64,000 bases of DNA from Nematopogon swammerdamellus. Lineage: Eukaryota > Arthropoda > Insecta > Lepidoptera > Adelidae. Within the stretch, counting starts at the first letter, position 1, and every line of letters starts with the position of its first letter. The notes under the pieces are model-generated. The model did no database searches, had not been told where the DNA came from, and worked only from the letters and a program-made list of their open reading frames with translations. Made by a program: the position numbers and the translations under genes. Shown here one piece after another: positions 51,224 to 61,398 of this stretch. The stretch is from the NCBI GenBank assembly GCA_946902875.1, contig OX336345.1:6851395-6915394 (forward strand). Direction: 5' to 3'.

Positions 51224-52007
51224 AGATAGGTACATACTAAAAATTTTATTATTTTCGTATTAAATATATCACACATTGACACAATTGAAATTTCTCCACT
51301 CGAAAGACACCGCAACCTTTTTTAACACCCAGTCCCTTTGTTCCTTTATCAATAAACAATATTTTTGGTTTCATATCAAGTTGTCAACGCGCGAGAGGTT
51401 CCGATATATCACGCCTTATCAACAGAGTTGTGAGTGCCTCCATACAACATGTTCCACCCACGGATACAGGTTACATACAAGCGAGCTGTTTGTATGTGAG
51501 TGTCAATTTGGAGATTCGACGATGTGTGCTAGTTATGTCATTTTTGCTATAAATTTATGTATGATCGTACTTAAAACAGCAGGAAAATATCAATGCTAAA
51601 ACTACACAGATATTTTTCAGAATAATTTGGAATAGATCGAATGATCGCAGGCAATCGCTTGTCAGAATTCTTCGGTGCCCTTTGGAAAAATCGGCCTTCT
51701 GGTCGCAAAATTAAAATCGGCGACGTTATCGAGGCAACATCGCTTCCAGCTAACCACGTTCCAGGAAGCGATTTCCATCGCGACTCTGGCCGATAAGATA
51801 ATAAGTTACGACTGAAGCGTTGAAAATCGTACGTGGACCAATTCCAGAGCTTTCTCCAGACACGATCTTCATCGGGGAGGGACGGGTCAGCTCTTGTTAT
51901 TAATATTTATAGTGGTTTGATATTTTGCAACATTTTATGGTTCAATGGACTAAATTAAATCCGTGATTCGATTTTAGATAAGAAATAATTTAGGATCTGT
52001 GGGAATG
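51224..52007. other. unassigned stretch, GC-richer in the middle
   Basis: A 107-codon plus frame at 51276-51599 has many Cys but no recognised motif. 51640-51890 is GC-rich and contains ATCGCTTCC...GGAAGCGAT arms 13 bases apart. No gene call is made. Confidence 0.3.
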
Positions 52008-52240
52008 ATCAAATCCCTCGCCCATTACTGGTAGGCTCAAATTGTAGCCGACTGGGTTGGTACCATCGTACTGACGGACGCATATCAGCCACGGTGGTGT
52101 TCTCCTCTAGTCCAATATAGCCAGCAATCAAAAGGGGAGTCTCCGGTATGGCGCGTACCTTCTCAGAGGTGATACGGGCTGGTCGGAGCATGCGCTTTGG
52201 TCCATCTGACTCAGCCAACCATACCGGATTACATATTTTT
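52008..52240 (+). mobile_element. ST SINE, headless copy
   Basis: Begins ATCCCTCGCCCATTACTGG, then GTAGGCTCAAATTGTAGCCG, GTACTGACGGACGCATATCAG, TTCTCCTCTAGTCCAATATAG, AGTCTCCGGTATGGCGCG, GGGCTGGTCGGAGCATGCGC and ACCGGATTACATA. Confidence 0.87.
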
Positions 52241-52261
52241 TTAAATGCCAAGAATATAAGA

Positions 52262-52345
52262 AACTAGGTTCGTCTGGGGAATACCTATGTCCACCAGTGG
52301 ACAGCAACAGGTCGATGAAGAAAACGAACTGGTGGGGATGATTAT
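52262..52345 (+). mobile_element. L3 LINE 3' fragment
   Basis: GGGGAATACCTATGTCCACC, AGTGGACAGCAACAGGTCGA and TGA align with the GGGAGAGGTCTATGTCCAGCAG end. It leads straight into the microsatellite. Confidence 0.55.
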
Positions 52346-52493
52346 GCATACGCACGCACGAACGCACGCACGCACGCAAGCATACACGCACGAATGCACG
52401 CACGAATGCACGCACGCACGCACGCACGCATGCACGAACGCACGCACGCACGCACGAACGCACGCACGCACGCACGCAAGCACGCACGCACAC
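52346..52493 (+). repeat. (ACGC)n microsatellite
   Basis: About 37 tetranucleotides with ACGA, ATGC and AAGC variants. Open frames of alternating Cys/Arg/Val or Thr/His/Ala on both strands are artefacts. Confidence 0.95.
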
Positions 52494-52605
52494 ACGATCC
52501 CGAACATCGGGCTAAGCAGAACAGTCGGTCTTATGCTGCAAAAACTCGGGTGAACTAACAGAACAACACTTATCAATCACCACGTATAGCTAAATATTAG
52601 GAAAC
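52494..52605 (-). mobile_element. family C 3' fragment
   Basis: CACGATCCCGAACATCGGGC, TAAGCAGAACAGTCGGTCTT, ATGCTGCAAAAACTCGG and ACCACGTATAGCTAAATATT. The ACGC run takes the place of the usual TATG-type flank. Confidence 0.7.
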
Positions 52606-53357
52606 GACTAAAGGGCGAACTTGGTTATGTAGATAATAAATTGTTTGCGACTATTATTAGATTTCAGATATCTGATGTTTGAATACGGCGATATACAATA
52701 ATCAAAGAACTTCTAATGTTAATTTAAACTTGCTTGAAATACCATTGATTAAGTCACATTGAATACAAAATGATTGGATTATTTTGTAGGCTCAGAAACA
52801 GAAAAAACCTATGGATTTACATTAAAAAAAAATTGAAATGGAAACATTCGAAATTCGAATTATATAAAACGAATTTACCGCCAATCTCATTATGGCGCAT
52901 AATCCAATTGGATCTACAAATGAAAGTATTATTCTTCCTGAATCCACAGGGAATGTTCATTTTATTAAAATTATGGCTAAAATTACATTATCGCCGCCAC
53001 CATAAAAGTCCGTCACGATCATGAAATTAATTTAGTCAATATTTATTTTATGTTCGATCAAACTTGATTACTGAGCTCTTAAATATTATAACAATCGTGG
53101 AGAAATGAATGATAGATGGTGTTGAGTTTTATATTGATGATGATGATGGTGGGTGTATATTGGCGCCTGCTGCGTCACGGTTAAGGGGGACTGTATTGTC
53201 TTTTCTCATCGGGCTTTATTGTTTTTAATTTGTTATTTGTTACAATAATGTATCGTAAACTATTTATTAAGAGAATGTAGCGGAAATCATAATTATGCAT
53301 AATTATTCTCATACAGTTTTCTATTATTACAAGAAAACAACTATTTCGAGAAATACA
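52606..53357. other. unassigned AT-rich stretch
   Basis: The 84-codon plus frame at 52770-53024 is Lys/Leu-rich without motifs. A short GATGATGATGATGG lies at 53138-53151. Confidence 0.35.
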
Positions 53358-53516
53358 TATCACACGCTGTATCACGATAATCAGGGTATGCAGAATAATC
53401 GGTGTTGTGCTGCAAGAACTCTAGAAAATTACAACACAACATCGAAACCATGTTTAGCAAAGTATTCGGACAAGATAACTATCAAGCAGCGAATAAGCAC
53501 GAACACCTGCTGCACG
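53358..53516 (-). mobile_element. family C 3' half
   Basis: ATATCACACGCTGTATCACG, AATCGGTGTTGTGCTGCAAG, TTACAACACAACATCGAAAC and CTATCAAGCAGCGAATAAGC. Then at ACCTGCTGCACGACCACGG it switches into S5 sequence. Confidence 0.8.
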
Positions 53517-53612
53517 ACCACGGTCACCTTCCAACGGTCGAGCGGTCTGACCGTGCCCAGGTGTGCTTAACAACAGCCGACCGACCGCACCACTTAGCTA
53601 CCGAAGCTGACG
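53517..53612 (-). mobile_element. S5 SINE head fragment fused to C
   Basis: On the minus strand: GTCAGCTTCGGTAGCTAAGT, GGTGCGGTCGGTCGGCTG, TTGTTAAGCACACCTGGGCA and CGGTCAGACCGCTCGACCGT, then TGGAAGGTGACCGTGG. The C-box segment AGTACTTGGATGGGTGACC is deleted. The junction shares the CACGGTC word with family C. Confidence 0.75.
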
Positions 53613-54756
53613 AAGACAAATTCAAGTTAAATATAGAAGCTAAATATAAAAATTAGAGTGTGTTATTGTAAACAACATTAACACACTGTAATTTATATAT
53701 TTAGCCCGTTTTTATATTAACACGCAAAAAATTCTTGTATAGTCGGGAATGTTCGATGTCAAACAACTTGTACTGCACTCGTTTGCACCCAAATCATTCT
53801 TAACAAAAGCGAAATCCTCACAATTTTTCGCATGCCAATCGACTGTCAGAACTGAATGGGACTCATGTTCCCCACGTGGCCTCAGAATGGGGAGAGGGTT
53901 GCTCGGATATCAAAAGGATTACATCTTCGGTTTTCTATTGGAAGCTTGAGTTTTTTTTTCTGGCAGCGTTTCCGGAATGCTGAGCGAATTCTTGAATGCT
54001 TTCGCTTTCAAGTGCAAGCTATCACGGACCCCAAAGATCTCCATTTCATCTGAATATGCATTTCTTATGATCTTTAAATAATTGTAGCGGTCAATGAACT
54101 TACGCCTCTCCTATGAATTGACCGCGTGCGCTACATGATTTAACTGGTCAATAATAATAGTCTCAAGACAGATCACACGTGTTTCATTGATTCCGACGTT
54201 TATATAGCCACCAAATTATGGTTATATGGGATCTGTCCAACTCTGGACATATCGACATAGGTACCTCATAAAGCAAGGACAAATACATTTATTGAAAATT
54301 TGTAGAGTAGTTGACCATGAGCGCTTGCCTGGTTTGTATACCTATCAAACTAAAATTACGTAAACTAAAACAAAACAAACAAACCTTAAAAATTATTTAA
54401 CCTCTCGAGAGGCTGTCACGATCCGGGTTGACCTACCGCCATAGTCATTGATCAAATATAAAATAAATAAGTTCAAATTCAAAATAAATGTTCGTATACA
54501 TGCAATTAATTAAGTGGGCACAAACAATATAGGTACATAAGTGGAGTGAGTGAAGGTTGCTGCCCACATTCCACTACCCGCTAATGACCCATTAACAAGA
54601 TTCTCGATACTTCCATCGACACTGGCTAAACAATAAACAAATATTCTGAAAGCTCGACTTACAACGCGCTTACCATCAAATTCCCATCTCCTCCGAAGAC
54701 GTACCCAAAACTGCCATCATCACGTTCTTTGGGCTCTGTCAGTTTAAGAAAATATA
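53613..54756. other. unassigned stretch
   Basis: 54220-54270 resembles a heavily degraded L3 end. Open frames at 53749-54053 lack motifs. 54070-54130 carries GGTCAATGAACTTACG / ATTGACCGCG, a weak inverted repeat. Confidence 0.35.
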
Positions 54757-55277
54757 CTTTAGCCCAGGGGTTCTAAAACTTTTTTTTTCAGGTACCACTA
54801 AAACCAATATGTTTGCCGGCGTGACACCTTTACCTACAAGAAGCTAATAATAATAATACTTACCTTCTATGACTTACTTAGTTGTTTAAACTTTACTTAG
54901 TTGTTTGACTTACTTACCATCTCTTTAGAGGTTAGCATCACACCTAAGTTCAATTAATTATTCTCTTTCAACGATCTCGGAATCGAATCTAAAAATTGAT
55001 TTCTTATCGAATTTCGTTCTGAAAAATATTGTTGAAGATATTCTTCGGAACTCACTATGAGCATGTGACAGTGGGTTTTTATATAGCTAAGAACATCAGA
55101 ATTCAAATTATATTTATGTTCATCAACAAAACTTTCTAAATTAGGATTGTGGCACTTGTCGCTTATTCAATTTTGTGGAGTTGTTGTTGATGTTTCATTT
55201 TTTCACGTACCACCTCGAAGCAGTCCGCGTACCACTGGTGGTACGCGTACCATAGATTGAGAACCGCTGCTTTAGCC
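54757..55277 (-). mobile_element. hAT element, internally deleted, perfect 8-bp duplication
   Basis: The element spans 54765-55269 (505 bp). Termini CAGGGGTTCTAAAACTTT and, at the other end, the complement CAGCGGTTCTCAATCTATG form the imperfect TIR typical of hAT elements (CAGGGGTTCTCAAACTTT-like). CTTTAGCC is exactly duplicated at 54757-54764 and 55270-55277. The minus strand carries a ~55-codon frame (LESFVDEHKYNLNSDVLS and EYLQQYFSERNSIRNQFLDS) compatible with a hAT-type transposase remnant of the ZBED-like branch; this family assignment is inference. GTACCACTGGTGGTAC near 55230 is a local palindrome. Confidence 0.9.
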
Positions 55278-57061
55278 CATTGATTTTATAAACCTTTAGC
55301 CTAAAAAAACGCGGCTCAGACCTTCCAAAAGGTTTTTGAATAACTGAACGTATTCAATCAATGTTCACAAAACTTTTGCAATGCAGAAAACAATATACTT
55401 AATTTTTTCGCACTGCGTTCTGACTGCAGTCTGCTGCGGAGGGGTTTGATTTTAATGTGGTCGTGTTATAATGTGGTCGGTGCGCGCATTTTCTCTCCAA
55501 GTCATACACAAAATTTTTACAAATTGAAATCAGCCGTCGGAAACACAAAAGGCATTCCATTCAAATAAAACCCGCCATTCGAACAGCTCAGTTGACAGCC
55601 CCAAACACATTTTAGTGGCAGATTCATCGCGAGGCGTCTCCGGCACGTGCCACTACCATTTCACGCTACATTCGTTGCCTCTTACGATGGCACATGAGCT
55701 ATAGAAACAGCAAAGCTATGTATAACATTCGCCACATATGTCCAAGGCTTTGAACTTCGCACAAGTCGCATCGTAGTTGTCAAATACTGGATAAGTATTG
55801 GGTCGGCCATCTTGCCGGCCTTTTAGAACGGTGGTGAGGATAATACAATCCGGTAGAATAGAGAACGGGAGTGGCCTATGCCTGCTCTCTCGATATGGGT
55901 CACGCGAATAGTTCTCATAGAAACTGGCGTCGCAGTGTCATTATGAGAGTGTTATTCTCATCATGTTGTACGTAAAAAAAGGACAATGCTTATATGTCTT
56001 CGTGAGATGCAACAGCTATACCAAATTATCGCGGGCTGAAAAGTGTTTTGATGTACACAAGAGGGTTCTTTAGGAAATTCGTCGAAAATTTAATCATAGA
56101 TTAATACGGTGATAGGGAGAAAATTAAATCACTTTAATGAAATCAAGACGGGGATGCTTGTTTACTTTATGGTTGTGTTAAATTTATGGGTTTAGAAAAT
56201 GTAGAAATGTTAAATGTGATTTCACAGAAATCATGTTTTGAATCTAGTTTTCATTTATTAGAGTAAATTACCAAGTAATATTGAATTATTTATTTTTGAT
56301 GCGTTTCTTTTGGGTTATTATTTATACTTATCTTCTATCTGTATTGAATTTCAGTTGTTTTGCTTTTATGACCTTTATTATTCTTCAGTTCTTTATTATT
56401 TTAGTCAACGTTTATTTGAAATATTATGAAAAAACAATCTAATTATTGGTAATTTTATTGAGGCTCGACCAATAGAAAGCACTAACATAGCACCTAGTTC
56501 AATTAGATATAAAAAATCGCAAGTAGATAAAAGTTTGTTTAACAACATTTACAGCCTAGGTCTCGTGGTTAAAACAATTATTCTACAGAATTATGGGCCA
56601 TTCCAATCGTAATAACCACTACAAACTAGTACTGGTAATGCCGAACTAAAATAAAATAAGAAATCTTAAAGGAAGTTTCAATGTGCAAGAACGCAGGGAC
56701 CGCGAAGAATCTTTCAAAAAAAAAATACATAAAAGTGACTGACTCGCAACACTGCAGGAAATACATAAATTAAATAGTGCACTGGCAACTTTTTACCGCC
56801 TTCCGCGATAAAGGAAAATAAGAGAGCGCTTTGAAAAAAATATATATAATTTTACAGAGCGTGAGCAATCTGATTTTAACATTAATTAACGACGTGGGAT
56901 CTGATAAGGTTTTTTATCAGAAATTAACGTTACACTTGATAAGCGCACTTGAAATAAAGCGCTTCTTTATTACTCTAGCATTTAAGGTTTCGTTGGGAAA
57001 CTATTGAGAACTCTAACATTTTTACAGCGTTCATATACCCCTCCGTCGTCGTCTCGGACCG
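55278..57061. other. unassigned stretch
   Basis: 55425-55960 is GC-richer and non-repetitive, 55970-57000 is AT-rich. 56455-56510 has a degraded S5 3' module (GAAAGCACTAACATAGCACC). No gene is seen. Confidence 0.35.
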
Positions 57062-57183
57062 CTTTTTATTTATTACTAGAAGCACTGACATGGCACCTAG
57101 TTCACCTAGGGCTGACATCACGGGTGTTGTAGGTAACCTCTCGCATGAGAAGCCGATGCCCAAACCACTCGGCCACCCGCCGT
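57062..57183. mobile_element. S5 tail fused to inverted ST head
   Basis: 57076-57136 is S5 3' module on the plus strand (GAAGCACTGACATGGCACCT, GGGCTGACATCACGGGTGTT, GTAGGT). It joins at 57137 the minus-strand tRNA-like ST head (complement reads GGCGGGTGGCCGAGTGGTTT, GGGCATCGGCTTCTCATGCG, AGAGGTT). Neither the body of S5 nor that of ST is present. Confidence 0.82.
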
Positions 57184-57702
57184 TGATGTCGGCGACGCTG
57201 TTTCTCATATTAGCATGGGACAGTCTGACGACCAAACTCTCTAAATGTTCTTGTTGCATGGATGTATTTGTAACGAAATAGCAAATGCATTTTCGAACGT
57301 TTTTACCACTTTTTACCCACTTATTTTTCAGAGAATTTACAAGATTGCATTACAATAATCTATCACACATTATACCTTGAATCTTTACCTAACTATAAGC
57401 ATATAAATTTATAGTTATATCTATGGAAATATGGCTATAGTTAGAATAATATTATGTCATGTTTTGTCTAGTACCCCATTAATTGAAAACATAATATAAG
57501 GTAGCAACAAAAGAAGAAGAATGAAAGAAACTAAATACTAACGAAAGTTAATTACCTAATTAAAGTAAACAAGAAGACGCTAGGCATAATACGAGTATAA
57601 ATACAGTTACAATAATATAATATATTACATAAACATAGGACCTACTTGTATAAATAATGGTGTCCTACTTGTTGAAAAACCGAATAAATATATATACTTA
57701 TA
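57184..57702. other. unassigned AT-rich stretch
   Basis: ACCTAACTATAAGCATATAA to ATAGTTATATCTATGG near 57390-57430 includes a small palindrome TATAAATTTATA. No gene is seen. Confidence 0.35.
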
Positions 57703-58005
57703 TTTTTTTTATGGAAACTGACACGGTTGGCTACATCACCTACAACATCCGTGATGTGAGTCCATAACACAAGGTGAATTAGGTGACATGTCAGTGCTTT
57801 CCTTTATTTCATGTCGGCTACACTGAACTGGACGGAAAACACGAACTATTTACATAGGTAGCCGTTTCGACAGACGTTTCATTCAGTATGGTGGCGGGAT
57901 GGACCCTACCACCTAGTAAGGCAAAAAGGGAAGGGACCTACAGTTTTACATGGAATCCGAACCACGGTCAACCTCCAACGGTCGAGCGGTCACCCATGCA
58001 AGGAC
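57703..58005 (-). mobile_element. S5 SINE, truncated in the head
   Basis: TTTTTTTTATGGAAACTGACA, GTTGGCTACATCACCTACAA, CTGGACGGAAAACACGAACT, CACCTAGTAAGG, GAAGGGACCTACAGTTTTAC, ACCTCCAACGGTCGAGCGGT and CACCCATGCAAGGACTT. The 5' break falls within the C-box, so no pol III start region remains. Confidence 0.9.
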
Positions 58006-58959
58006 TTTATTTGATTTTTTATTTCGATGTGTAGCAATGAATAATGTATTAGGTCTTCTTGATTGGCAGCCATAGACACAGTCAGCTACGTGTGCTCCGA
58101 CCTTTTCCAGCAAGAGATGTCGAACCTACCCGCATCGGCCGAAGTACCCTCGCATGGCTACAATCTTCGTCAGCGGCGACCGGCAGTTGACATCTGACTG
58201 GACGACGTGTCGGGTGTCCTCCAGATCGTCGCAGTTCCGCGAGTGCTGAGGATGTCACCGGAGCGAGGGACGAAACGTCGACTAATAAAAGTGAGTCACT
58301 TTAATTATACCGCATAACCGAAATTTTATACAGTGTGTAATAGCGGTAAAAGCCTAAACGAACATGCTTCTTGATTGTGTTACAATATAATTTAATTTAA
58401 AATGTTGTTCCAAGTTTAGCTTCAAATCAGTCTAAACGTCCAGAATAGCGAGTTGCAACGACCGTAGCCTGCACGGCTGAAGGCTTTGCCGTCACATGGC
58501 CCGCGCCACCTCACGCGTCGGGAAATTTATCAGCTACTTGTTGACGGACCAAACCTGCGTCGTATAGTGTTGTAGACTGCGCTTCAACTGGACTATGCAT
58601 GTTCTTCTCTACTATTATATACGAGTGTCATGATTCGTATAAGTTTTAATTTTAATATTTCATTTCCATTTTCATTTCAGTAAGAAAAATTCAACACTCA
58701 TGGTCGCTCCTAATTGGTTGGTTTGAATGTGTGAAGTGTAACGAACACCAATAAGAAGAGATGATGCAGAAGCGAGGAGTGAAGGGGAGCGGGGAGAGGA
58801 GAAGGATTGCGGCTGGCTGGCTGGCAGGCGCAGGCAGTCGTGTGGACGGATCGACGAAGAAGACGATAGCGTACTAGATATTGTTTGCAGAATTGATTCA
58901 CCGAGACAAGTGACCAAATATGTGATACGCTACATTGGAGTTTATATTCATGAAACTAG
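58006..58959. other. unassigned, partly GC-rich stretch
   Basis: 58040-58290 is GC-rich with GATGTCACCGGAGCGAGGGACGAAACGTCG-type sequence, a GACGAAACGTCG motif seen in some arthropod retroelements; not assigned. 58720-58870 is purine-rich on the plus strand (GGGGAGCGGGGAGAGG, GGCTGGCTGGCTGG). Frames there are Ser/Arg-rich artefacts. Confidence 0.35.
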
Positions 58960-59115
58960 ATTTTGCCCGCGGCTTTGTTCGCATAGCAAATGCCCATCCT
59001 GAAGGTCCATTCTAAATATTGGTCGAAGAAATTTTAAAATCGGATGAGTATTTTCCGAGATTACCTCCTACATCCAAACTTACAATCTTTACCTCTTTAT
59101 AAAATTTGTGTATGT
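58960..59115 (+). mobile_element. GCCCGCGGC-type element
   Basis: AACTAGATTTTGCCCGCGGC, TTTGTTCGC, GAAATTTTAAAATCGGATGA, CTCCTACATCCAAACTTACA and ATCTTTACCTCTTTATAAAA. The start motif is shared with 12370 and family E, but the body differs from E. Confidence 0.6.
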
Positions 59116-59231
59116 GTCGGAGCAGGCAGGGTAGGCTTCTTGGACGGCTTCTTCAGGGTCGAACGGCAGCACAGCCTTCATTTCTGCCCTATCCTCTTCA
59201 ACTAGGGTGTAGGCGCAGTAGCTCGAGCATC
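59093..59231 (-). CDS. candidate exon remnant, unknown acidic protein
   Basis: The minus strand reads CSSYCAYTLVEEDRAEMKAV then LPFDPEEAVQEAYPACSDTY, a protein-like, Glu/Asp/Ala-rich segment. A GTGTAAG|GA acceptor-like site lies upstream and an AAAGAG|GTAAAG donor-like site downstream. The donor, however, falls in the transposon at 58960-59115, so the downstream part may have been replaced by that insertion. No family is recognised. Confidence 0.22.
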
Positions 59232-59984
59232 CTTACACAAGCCACTGTGCACTTTTCAGGTAGGTACACTTAACAGCACATACAACCAGGAAGACCACTG
59301 CCGCTGATGTAAGATGGCAAGTTCGTGGGGGTTGCGCGCATGCGCCACGCCACAGGCATGTCCAAGGTTACGGATGTATGGATACGGAGCCCTAATAAAG
59401 ATTTGCATTCACGCAATAAAATGAGTCCACCGAGCAAGTTGCACCATTTTCTCATATCTAGTGAAGGTTTCATTAACAAACTAAACTTGGCACACTAAAA
59501 CTTCCAACCGCTCTCAGACCATACGTGCAAACTTTCCCGTCATTGTTTACTAAGCAAGTTTTACTACAACGCGGCAACTACTTAACGTTCATACGCTCGC
59601 CTCTCGCGACGTCAGGGCTATCCAGAAGTTTTCACATCTAAGGCGGGGTTATTGTTGATGTTAGTCGCAGTCAGGGCGTAAATCACTGGACCGCAGAACG
59701 TTCTAGATAGAGCTACGCCATTAGATTCTGAATCGTCTGCATTTGAGAGAAATTTACGTACATTTTAGGACAATGCTTATATGAGAACCAGCGTCGCCTA
59801 GCTCCGCGGGCAGCTGAGGGGACGGCGCGCGCTATGTTTGGGTGGTATCGGGTGGTATCGCGCTCTGATTGGTTGGTAACGAATGGTATTGTACGTTTGT
59901 TTGGTTGGTATGTTGGGTTTGTTTGGTTTTGTACGTTTATACCGGAAGGTCCGACGTCCTTACCTATTCAACGTTCTTGTTCAC
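59232..59984. other. unassigned stretch
   Basis: 59370-59400 (TATGGATACGGAGCCCTAAT) is a D-family scrap. 59830-59940 has repeated GGTTGGTA / GGTGGTATCG words. A further 69-codon minus frame at 59270-59479 has no motif. Confidence 0.35.
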
Positions 59985-60158
59985 CTAATACATCCGTGAT
60001 GTCAGCCCATAACACCTTGGTGAACTATGTAGATGCCATGTCAGTGCTGCAGCAGCGCCAGCTTCACTGAAATGAACAAAAAAGACGAACTATTTACATA
60101 GCCGTTTCAACCGACCTTTCATTCAGTGTGGTGGGCACAACTCGGCCGGGTTAAACCT
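59985..60158 (-). mobile_element. S5 SINE middle, headless and tailless
   Basis: ACATCCGTGATGTCAGCCCA, TAACACCTTGGTGAAC, ATGCCATGTCAGTGCTGCAG, GACGAACTATTTACATAGCC, GTTTCAACCGACCTTTCATT and GGCCGGGTTAAACC. Both ends of the element are lost. Confidence 0.82.
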
Positions 60159-60232
60159 AAGTCTAATTCACGAAAGATCTTATTTATAGAGGAAAGTCTC
60201 AAAAATGGGAAATTTAAAAAATTTACAAAATT

Positions 60233-60695
60233 GTCAGCCTCGGTAGCTCAGTGGTGCGGTCGGTCGACTGTCGGTCGTGATCGTCGTCACATCTGGGTAC
60301 GGTCAGTACTTGAATGGGTGACCGCTCGACCGTTGGAGGCTGATTGTGGTCCTGATTTTACGTAAAATTGTAGGTCCCTTCCCTTCTTACCTTACTAGGT
60401 GGTAGGATTTATCGCGGCCGGTTTGGTACCACCGCACTGAACGAAACGTCGGTCGAAGCGGCTATGTTATATACATTTTCGTGTTTTCCGTCCAGCGGGT
60501 CTACCGGCGTTAACTCACTCGCTAACTACTCGCATATGTTAACCAATAGCCGGGCCGGATTCCTCACCGAACGCCTTCTGATAGTTTGAGTGAGATCGTT
60601 TCTCATACTCACATCGGCGAGTGAGTAACGCCGGTACAGGGGCAGTTCAGTCTAGCTGACATGAAATGAAGGGAAGCACTACATTCGACTAAATT
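60233..60695 (+). mobile_element. S5 SINE carrying a MITE
   Basis: TTGTCAGCCTCGGTAGCTCA, GTGGTGCGGTCGGTCGACTG, TACGGTCAGTACTTGAATGG, GTGACCGCTCGACCGTTGGA, GGCTGATTGTGG, the central domain, GAAACGTCGGTCGAAGCGGC and TTTTCCGTCCAG. After the 60496-60642 insertion it resumes CAGTTCAGTCTAGCTGACAT, GAAATGAAGGGAAGCACTAC, then breaks off. The A-box TTAAGCAAC part of the head is altered (CGTCGTCACATCTGGG). Confidence 0.9.
60493..60645. mobile_element. 147-bp MITE inserted in S5, CAG duplication
   Basis: The element spans 60496-60642: CGGGTCTACCGGCGTTAACT, CACTCGC at the left and GCGAGTGAGTAACGCCGGTA, CAGGGG at the right, ~25-bp imperfect inverted ends. CAG is present at 60493-60495 and 60643-60645; other S5 copies read TCCAGTTCAG without interruption, giving the empty site. 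A 3-bp duplication is compatible with PIF/Harbinger-like or other small DNA transposons. No coding capacity. Confidence 0.88.
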
Positions 60696-61127
60696 TAACA
60701 CAAGTTCCGAAGCACATGTAAAACTACATACAATTTATTAAAACATAGTTATTTTGTAATAAACTGTCGAATGATAAATTGAAGCTACCATCTTTCATAC
60801 GATAAATTAAGAAAGCATTTCTTTAATTACTGAGGTACCTATAGTGAAAGTATAGTGACTGGGAAAGACTATTAGCGCAGCCGCCGACGCTCAAGTCTAA
60901 ATTAATGCTAGATCATTATTATTAATAAATCAAGAGAGAGAGAAATAACTCGCGGCGAGGAAGTCCTCCGCATCAATGATAAATCTGTGGCAGTCGGTCC
61001 GAGCTTCTGGCTCATACACACAACGGTCTGGTGGCATAAATAACAAAGAGTGGGGTGGGAGCCGGTTGTCAACACATCCATTGCAAGCTAACAGGAGAGA
61101 ATTATTGTTTGAATTTTATTATTACAT
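60696..61127. other. unassigned stretch
   Basis: No gene or repeat is recognised; a short GAGAGAGAGA lies at 60933-60942. Confidence 0.35.
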
Positions 61128-61398
61128 ACATACCACACGCTGTATCCCGACAATCGGGAAAAGCAGAATAATCGGTGTTGTGTAGCAAGAACTCGGTAAA
61201 ATTACAGCACAACACCGACCACCACGTTTCGCAAAGTAGTCGGACAAGAAATCTTAAAAACAGCAAGTAAGGCAGGAAGACCGACCTTGCTGGATGACTC
61301 GGTGGAAAGCCCGTGCCAAGGCGGAAATTGACTACCTCGTCGCCCTTTACTACAGCACCTTGTCCTTATCTCTAATTCGCCTTTTACGACTTGCAAGA
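61128..61398 (-). mobile_element. family C copy
   Basis: CATACATACCACACGCTGTA, TCCCGACAATCGGG, GGTGTTGTGTAGCAAGAACT, TTACAGCACAACACCGACC, CAGCAAGTAAGGCAGGAAGA, GTCGCCCTTTACTACAGC and CGCCTTTTACGACTTGC. The GGGGCCGGTACTT end is missing. Confidence 0.85.

Noticed and set aside
52128..52576. Cys/Arg/Val-rich and Thr/His/Ala-rich open frames
   Set aside because: Translations of the (ACGC)n microsatellite fused to an ST copy and an L3 scrap.
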